Below, in pieces: positions 59,931 to 64,000 of a stretch of DNA of 64,000 bases. The position numbers were made by a program, and so were the translations under genes. The stretch is from assembly GCF_002205895.1 (NCBI RefSeq), contig NZ_NJDE01000007.1:124001-188000 (forward strand), written 5' to 3'. The number at the start of each line of letters is the position of its first letter. Position 1 is the stretch's first letter. This DNA comes from Saccharibacillus sp. O23 (GTDB lineage: Bacteria; Bacillota; Bacilli; Paenibacillales; Paenibacillaceae). Under the pieces are notes generated by a model. That model was given only the letters and a program-made list of their open reading frames with translations, made no database searches and had not been told where the DNA came from.

Positions 59931-61930
59931 AAAAAGCGGAGCGGATCGTAAACGGCAGCGGCGGACAGGTCGTTTTCGGGCAGGAACTGGGGCGGGGCGG
60001 CGAAGGTTCGGTGTACGAAGTCGTGGGACGCTCGGACTTGGTCGCGAAACTGTATCATAAGCCTTTGCCTAAAGAGAAGCAGGAGAAGATCGAAGCGATG
60101 GTCCGGCTCAAAACGGAGCGGCTGCTGCGCTTCACGGTATGGCCGGTCGACGTGCTGCTCGGAGCGGGGCGGAAGGTCGTCGGATTTCTGATGCCGGTTC
60201 TCAAAGGCCAAGAGATTCATAAACTTTACGGGCCGAAAACGCGGCTGGCCGAGTTCCCTCAGGCGGGCTATTCGTTTCTGGTACATACGGCAGCCAATCT
60301 GGCGCGGGCGTTCGCGGCCGTGCACGAAGAAGGGCATGTGGTCGGCGATATCAACCACAGCAATTTCTACGTCACGGAGCAGGCGACCATTCTGATGCTC
60401 GATTGCGACAGCTTTCAGGTGCAGTCCGGCAGCACGCGTTTCGGCTGCGACGTGGGCATCCCGATGTATATGCCTCCGGAACTTCAAGGAGTCCGCACGT
60501 TCCGCGGGGTGATCCGAACCCGCAATCACGACAACTTCGGCCTCGCCGTCTTTCTCTTTATGCTGCTCTTCATGGGCCGGCATCCGTTCGCCGGCAAATA
60601 TTCCGGCTCCGGGGACATGCCGATCGAGCGGGCGATCCGCGAATTCCGCTTCGCTTACGGACCTTCGGCGGCCGCCCGCCAGATGCAGCCTCCGCCGGGG
60701 GCGCTGCCGCTTACGGTGCTTCCGCCGAAGGTGCAGCAGCTATTCGCGCGGGCATTCTCGCAAGAGTCGATGTCCGGCAGACCGGGCGCGGAAGAATGGA
60801 TTGCCGCTCTTCAGGAGATGAGCGGCGCTCTGGCCTTATGCCCGCGCAACGCGGGACATCAATACCCGATGCAGGCCGGTTCTTGTCCGTGGTGCGCGAT
60901 GGAGTCCGCGACGGGCGGACTGTTGTTCCATCCGACCGATTCGGGTCGGCGTACGGCTCCTGCGACCGGCGGCGCTTCCGCCGACGCCGGTCGCGCGGCT
61001 TCGGCGGAGGCTGCCGGCGGCTCCGGCTTCCAGCTGCCGGGCATCTGGGCGCAGATTCAGCGCGTGCCGGCCCCTGCGCCGGCGCGTACGTTTCCGGAGC
61101 CGGCTTCGCTTCCGGCGCAGCTGTCCGCGCCTGTCGCCGTCTATCTGCGGCGGCGGCGTCTGCGAGCGGGGCTCTCGCTGACGTCGCTGGTCGCGGCCGC
61201 CGGCGTCTGGATCTTCCTGCCGGGCTACTGGCTGCTGACGATCGGCGCGCTGGCCGGTTTGAACCTGCTGCTGCTCGCCGCGGGCAAAGGGCGCAGGAAA
61301 CTGCGTTCGGCGCGCGCCGAAGAGCGCGACCGGCTGCGCGCGAAATGGGACGAAGTCTGCCGCCGGTACGCGGAAGCCAGCGGCTCCGGCGCTTACGGAG
61401 CGAAACTTCGGGAGCTGGAGCAAGCCAAGCGCGAGTACCTCGACCTCGAAAGCTTCAGAGCGGCGGAACTGCGCCGCTTGGAAGAAAGGCAGCGAGGTCT
61501 TCAGGTTCAGACTTATCTGCGGCGCAATCGGCTCGAACACGCGCAGCTCGATGGCATCGGTCCCGGTCGGCGGGCGACGCTTGCGCTGTTCGGTATCGAG
61601 ACCGCTTGGGAAGTCGATGCGGTCCGCTTGGCGCGGGTGCCGGGATTCGGTCCCGCGAATACGCGTCTGCTGCTCGCATGGCGAGATCGGCTCGAGCGGC
61701 GCTTCGCGTTCGATCCGTCCGCCGGACGCGTACCCCGATCGGAGATTCTGGTCGTGGAACGGGCGGTCGAAGCCCGTACCCGCGATCTGGAACGCCGATT
61801 GGCTGCCGGCGCGACCGAGCTGGCGCGAATTTCGTCCGATATTCGAGCCAGACAAGAAGCCGCCCTGCGGGAAGCGGGCGGAACGGCGCTCGAGTTGGCT
61901 CAAGCGGAGCACGACGTAGAAGCTTTATAG
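59927..61930 (+). CDS. Ser/Thr kinase with zinc ribbon and helix-hairpin-helix, TerY-P triad
   Basis: 667 residues, overlapping the phosphatase by 4 bp (ATGA). The kinase domain occupies residues 1-310: P-loop GRGGEGSVY (22-30), Lys41 in VAKLYHK, catalytic loop VVGDINHSNFYV and a DSF in place of DFG (LMLDCDSFQV). A CPRN...CPWC zinc ribbon follows, then a Pro/Ala linker, two hydrophobic helices near residues 415-450, a coiled coil and a helix-hairpin-helix pair (LDGIGPGRRATLALFGIETAW, RVPGFGPANTRLLLAWR). A DNA-linked or membrane role for the tail is possible. Confidence 0.88.
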   Translation: MKKAERIVNGSGGQVVFGQELGRGGEGSVYEVVGRSDLVAKLYHKPLPKEKQEKIEAMVRLKTERLLRFTVWPVDVLLGAGRKVVGFLMPVLKGQEIHKLYGPKTRLAEFPQAGYSFLVHTAANLARAFAAVHEEGHVVGDINHSNFYVTEQATILMLDCDSFQVQSGSTRFGCDVGIPMYMPPELQGVRTFRGVIRTRNHDNFGLAVFLFMLLFMGRHPFAGKYSGSGDMPIERAIREFRFAYGPSAAARQMQPPPGALPLTVLPPKVQQLFARAFSQESMSGRPGAEEWIAALQEMSGALALCPRNAGHQYPMQAGSCPWCAMESATGGLLFHPTDSGRRTAPATGGASADAGRAASAEAAGGSGFQLPGIWAQIQRVPAPAPARTFPEPASLPAQLSAPVAVYLRRRRLRAGLSLTSLVAAAGVWIFLPGYWLLTIGALAGLNLLLLAAGKGRRKLRSARAEERDRLRAKWDEVCRRYAEASGSGAYGAKLRELEQAKREYLDLESFRAAELRRLEERQRGLQVQTYLRRNRLEHAQLDGIGPGRRATLALFGIETAWEVDAVRLARVPGFGPANTRLLLAWRDRLERRFAFDPSAGRVPRSEILVVERAVEARTRDLERRLAAGATELARISSDIRARQEAALREAGGTALELAQAEHDVEAL

Positions 61931-61977
61931 TCCGGAACCGGAGCGGGATTCGTTCCCGGCGATCCGTCTCTTTTTGG

Positions 61978-62032
61978 GCGATGCAAACGAAAAGCTGCCG
62001 CACAGCGGCGCTTTCCGTTTGCATCGCTTTTT
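61978..62032 (+). terminator. Strong intrinsic terminator after the TerY-P triad
   Basis: Outer stem GCGATGCAAACG / CGTTTGCATCGC around an inner GCTGCCG / CAGCGGC hairpin, followed by five T. Confidence 0.88.
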
Positions 62033-62164
62033 ATGCTGCGTTTCTTCTTGAATTCGCGCTGCTTGCCGACCTGTTCAGTTTTTGTATATGTGCTCGGTAT
62101 ATGCTTCTGCTCAGGCAAATGCCAAGCAATCGTTGGTACATAAACACAGGGAGGGTAAGACAAG

Positions 62165-64000
62165 ATGAAGAGGAGAATGAGCCTGCTGCTGGTCGGGCTG
62201 CTGTTGGTCTTGCAAATCATGCAAGGCATCGGATTCGCGGGTATCGCAAGCGCCGAAGAGCCCGCGGCCGCGACAGAGCAGACGCAGGCGGCGGAGAATC
62301 AAGCGTCTTCGGGCGCGGTCGATTCCGGACAGACCGACAGCGGGCAAGGAGAACCCGATTCGGGAACGCAGACGCCCGGCGATTCGACGGTGACGCCGGA
62401 TAACGGCGGGGCGCAGGAAGAGGCGCCGCCCGCGCAAGGCGAAGAACCGAAAACGGACGACGGGGCGGCTGCCGAAGAGTCGAAGACGGGCGAAGAAGCG
62501 GCGGCCGATGCCGACGCGGAAGCCAAGGCGGATTCGGCGGAGCTGCGCGCCGCGCAGGCCATTACGGATAACCTGCTGACCGACGCCGAATTGAAGATCA
62601 AAGACGGAAACGGCCAATATCAGCCTATCCAAAACGGAGTCGTGTACGAACAGGGCGCCGAAGTCGAAGTCGACTACAAATGGGCGCTGCCGAACGATCA
62701 CGAGTATCAAGCGGGCGATTGGTTCGAGTTCGCTCTTCCCGACAAATTCGTGCTGGCGAACGACGTGACCGGCGACTTGGTCACGCAAGACGGTTCGGTC
62801 GGACAGTTCGTCGTCGATCGTTCGAGCTTCAAAGTGAAAATGACGTTCAACGATCAGATCGAACAGTTCGAAGACGTTCAAGGAACGATCCATATCGAGA
62901 CCAAGTTCGACAAGAACAAGTTCTCCGGCGGAACGAAGCAGACGATCGAGTTCCCGATCCAAGGTCAAAGCAAAAACGTCGAACTGGAGTTCAAACCGAT
63001 CGTCGGCGAGACCATCGAAAAGAAAGGTTCGGTCGACCGGGCCTTCAACGGCAAGCATATTCAGTGGAGCATCGACTTCAACAAAGCGCTGGCTACGGTC
63101 GAAGGCGCGGTGCTGAACGATCCGATGCCGAACGGCTTGAAGTTCGACGCGGCTTCGCTGAAAGTCTACCAGCTTGAAGTCCAATTGGACGGTTCGGTCC
63201 AACAAGGCGGAGAGTTTACGGACTATACGGTAGAAAAGACCGCGGACGATCAAGACTTCGCGTTGAAGTTCAACGCGCCGTCCATCAACTCGGCTTACCG
63301 AGTCGTCTATTCGACGGATGTCGAAAGCGGAACTTCTTTTACCAACAAAGCGACGCTGAGCGGAAGCAATATCTCGGACCTTACGGCGCAAGCGACGCAG
63401 AACGTCACGACCGGCAAACTGCTGGACAAGCAGATGGTCAAATACGACTCCGAGAAACAGCAGATCGATTGGAGAGTCTACTACAATTACGGCGAACAGA
63501 AAATTCCGGCGAGCAGCGCGGTCTTGACCGACCTGTTCAACGAATCGCACGAGTTGGTCGGCGGCACGGCCGGAATCAAAGTCTATTCGGTAACGCCGAC
63601 AAGCAACCAGAATATGAGCGGCAAAACGCCTTTCGCGGACTTCACCGCGAATGTTCTTCCCAACGAGAACGGCAAGAACGGCTTCGAGCTGAAATTCAAT
63701 AACGATATCGATTCCGCTTACGTGATCGAATACAGCACGAAGGCCAGCAAGCCGGTATACGTGTCCGAGAAGATCACGAATACCGTAACGGAAAGCGGCG
63801 GCGAATCGGCGACGGGCACGGCCCAATCCGATACCGGCCAAGTCTTCGGCATCAAAACGTATGTCGATTCGCTCAAAGACTATGCCAATAAATCGGTCGC
63901 TTGGAAAATCGTGTTGAACCACAACAAGCTCCCGATGAAAGGCGTGACGATTACCGACACGCATCCTTACAACGGCTTGACGCTGCTTCCGAGCACGCTC
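62165..64000 (+). CDS. Large secreted Cna/isopeptide-type surface adhesin, partial
   Basis: The frame is open to the right edge (612 codons). The ATG at 62165 has GGGAGGG upstream. Signal peptide to about residue 30 (IASA-EE), then a ~100-residue Glu/Ala/Gln/Thr linker. From residue 120 on there are repeated beta domains of the collagen-adhesin class: VEVDYKWALPNDHEYQAGDWFEFALPDKF, FVVDRSSFKVKMTFND, GKHIQWSIDFNKALATVEGAVLNDPMPNGLKF, KQQIDWRVYYNYGEQKIPASSAVLTDLF and SVAWKIVLNHNKLPMKGVTITDTHPYNGL. The recurring W(x)I/V-(D/V)-(F/Y)N start is typical of SpaA/Cna repeats, which often form isopeptide bonds. The anchor signal lies beyond the window. Confidence 0.85.
   Translation, partial: MKRRMSLLLVGLLLVLQIMQGIGFAGIASAEEPAAATEQTQAAENQASSGAVDSGQTDSGQGEPDSGTQTPGDSTVTPDNGGAQEEAPPAQGEEPKTDDGAAAEESKTGEEAAADADAEAKADSAELRAAQAITDNLLTDAELKIKDGNGQYQPIQNGVVYEQGAEVEVDYKWALPNDHEYQAGDWFEFALPDKFVLANDVTGDLVTQDGSVGQFVVDRSSFKVKMTFNDQIEQFEDVQGTIHIETKFDKNKFSGGTKQTIEFPIQGQSKNVELEFKPIVGETIEKKGSVDRAFNGKHIQWSIDFNKALATVEGAVLNDPMPNGLKFDAASLKVYQLEVQLDGSVQQGGEFTDYTVEKTADDQDFALKFNAPSINSAYRVVYSTDVESGTSFTNKATLSGSNISDLTAQATQNVTTGKLLDKQMVKYDSEKQQIDWRVYYNYGEQKIPASSAVLTDLFNESHELVGGTAGIKVYSVTPTSNQNMSGKTPFADFTANVLPNENGKNGFELKFNNDIDSAYVIEYSTKASKPVYVSEKITNTVTESGGESATGTAQSDTGQVFGIKTYVDSLKDYANKSVAWKIVLNHNKLPMKGVTITDTHPYNGLTLLPSTL

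Noticed and set aside
1-64000. tRNA, rRNA, transposase or integrase genes
   Set aside because: None recognised in reading the intergenic regions and frames; no terminal inverted repeats or target duplications were found around the AT-rich island by eye.

Overview
The window looks like a chromosomal segment of a Gram-positive, endospore-lineage bacterium of the Paenibacillaceae (Paenibacillus or Saccharibacillus type). Supporting signs are strong AGGAGG-type ribosome binding sites, frequent TTG/GTG starts, many LxGC lipoproteins, a Spo0E-like phosphatase, a copper-amine-oxidase-N-type surface domain, DUF2087/DUF4064/Spo0E families, a GH5 cellulase with an X2 module, a GH4 glycosidase and a c-di-AMP riboswitch. 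Most of the segment is GC-rich. One block (about 18.6-23.46 kb) is clearly AT-rich and stands out as acquired DNA. No rRNA, tRNA, transposase or CRISPR array was seen.

Layout. 1-8.4 kb: a lipoprotein flavin reductase cut by the left edge, with an FNR-type operator at the class II position; a DUF2262 protein; lipoproteins; a GT39-like membrane glycosyltransferase; a DUF4003-like protein; class I fructose-bisphosphate aldolase; a GNAT enzyme. 8.7-12.1 kb: a GAF-GGDEF-EAL c-di-GMP enzyme, then a divergent pair of general-stress homologues (YdaG-like and YdaD-like), both with SigB-like promoters. 12.2-18.6 kb: an unrecognised two-gene unit, an XRE regulator with repeated AGACACA boxes around it, a Big2/beta-propeller secreted protein, DUF4064, a lipoprotein and a 55-residue zinc-finger-like protein.

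18.6-23.5 kb: the most striking element. It is a compact operon of a dynamin-like GTPase (CrfC/RdcA type), an RdcB-family partner and a patatin-like phospholipase with a complete catalytic set. It has its own promoter and terminator and sits between two strong terminators on low-GC DNA. I read it as a candidate membrane-acting defence or stress system; that function is inference.

23.5-44.1 kb: metabolic and housekeeping genes: GNAT, AraC regulator with GH4 glycosidase, DJ-1/PfpI, surface and lipoproteins, a Tet(M)-like ribosome-protection GTPase, methionine aminopeptidase, YtxH (third SigB-like promoter), an M48-type metallopeptidase with a possible leaderless start, a serine hydrolase, LysE, a polysaccharide deacetylase, tandem paralogues, a degenerate APH-fold protein, and a cluster bounded by two DUF2087 proteins with a 32-bp palindromic operator candidate. 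44.1-45.1 kb holds a field of hairpin repeats and a 38-bp palindrome next to doxX.

45.3-64 kb: M29 aminopeptidase, GH5 cellulase, CHASE3 chemoreceptor, P-loop kinase/Nudix/WYL regulator, ABC transporter, NlpC/P60 hydrolase under a c-di-AMP riboswitch, Spo0E-like protein, CYTH phosphatase, NifU-N protein, RluF, and an overlapping vWA-PP2C-kinase triad of the TerY-P type. A large secreted isopeptide/Cna-like adhesin runs off the right edge. Function calls rest on motif recognition by eye; no database search was possible.
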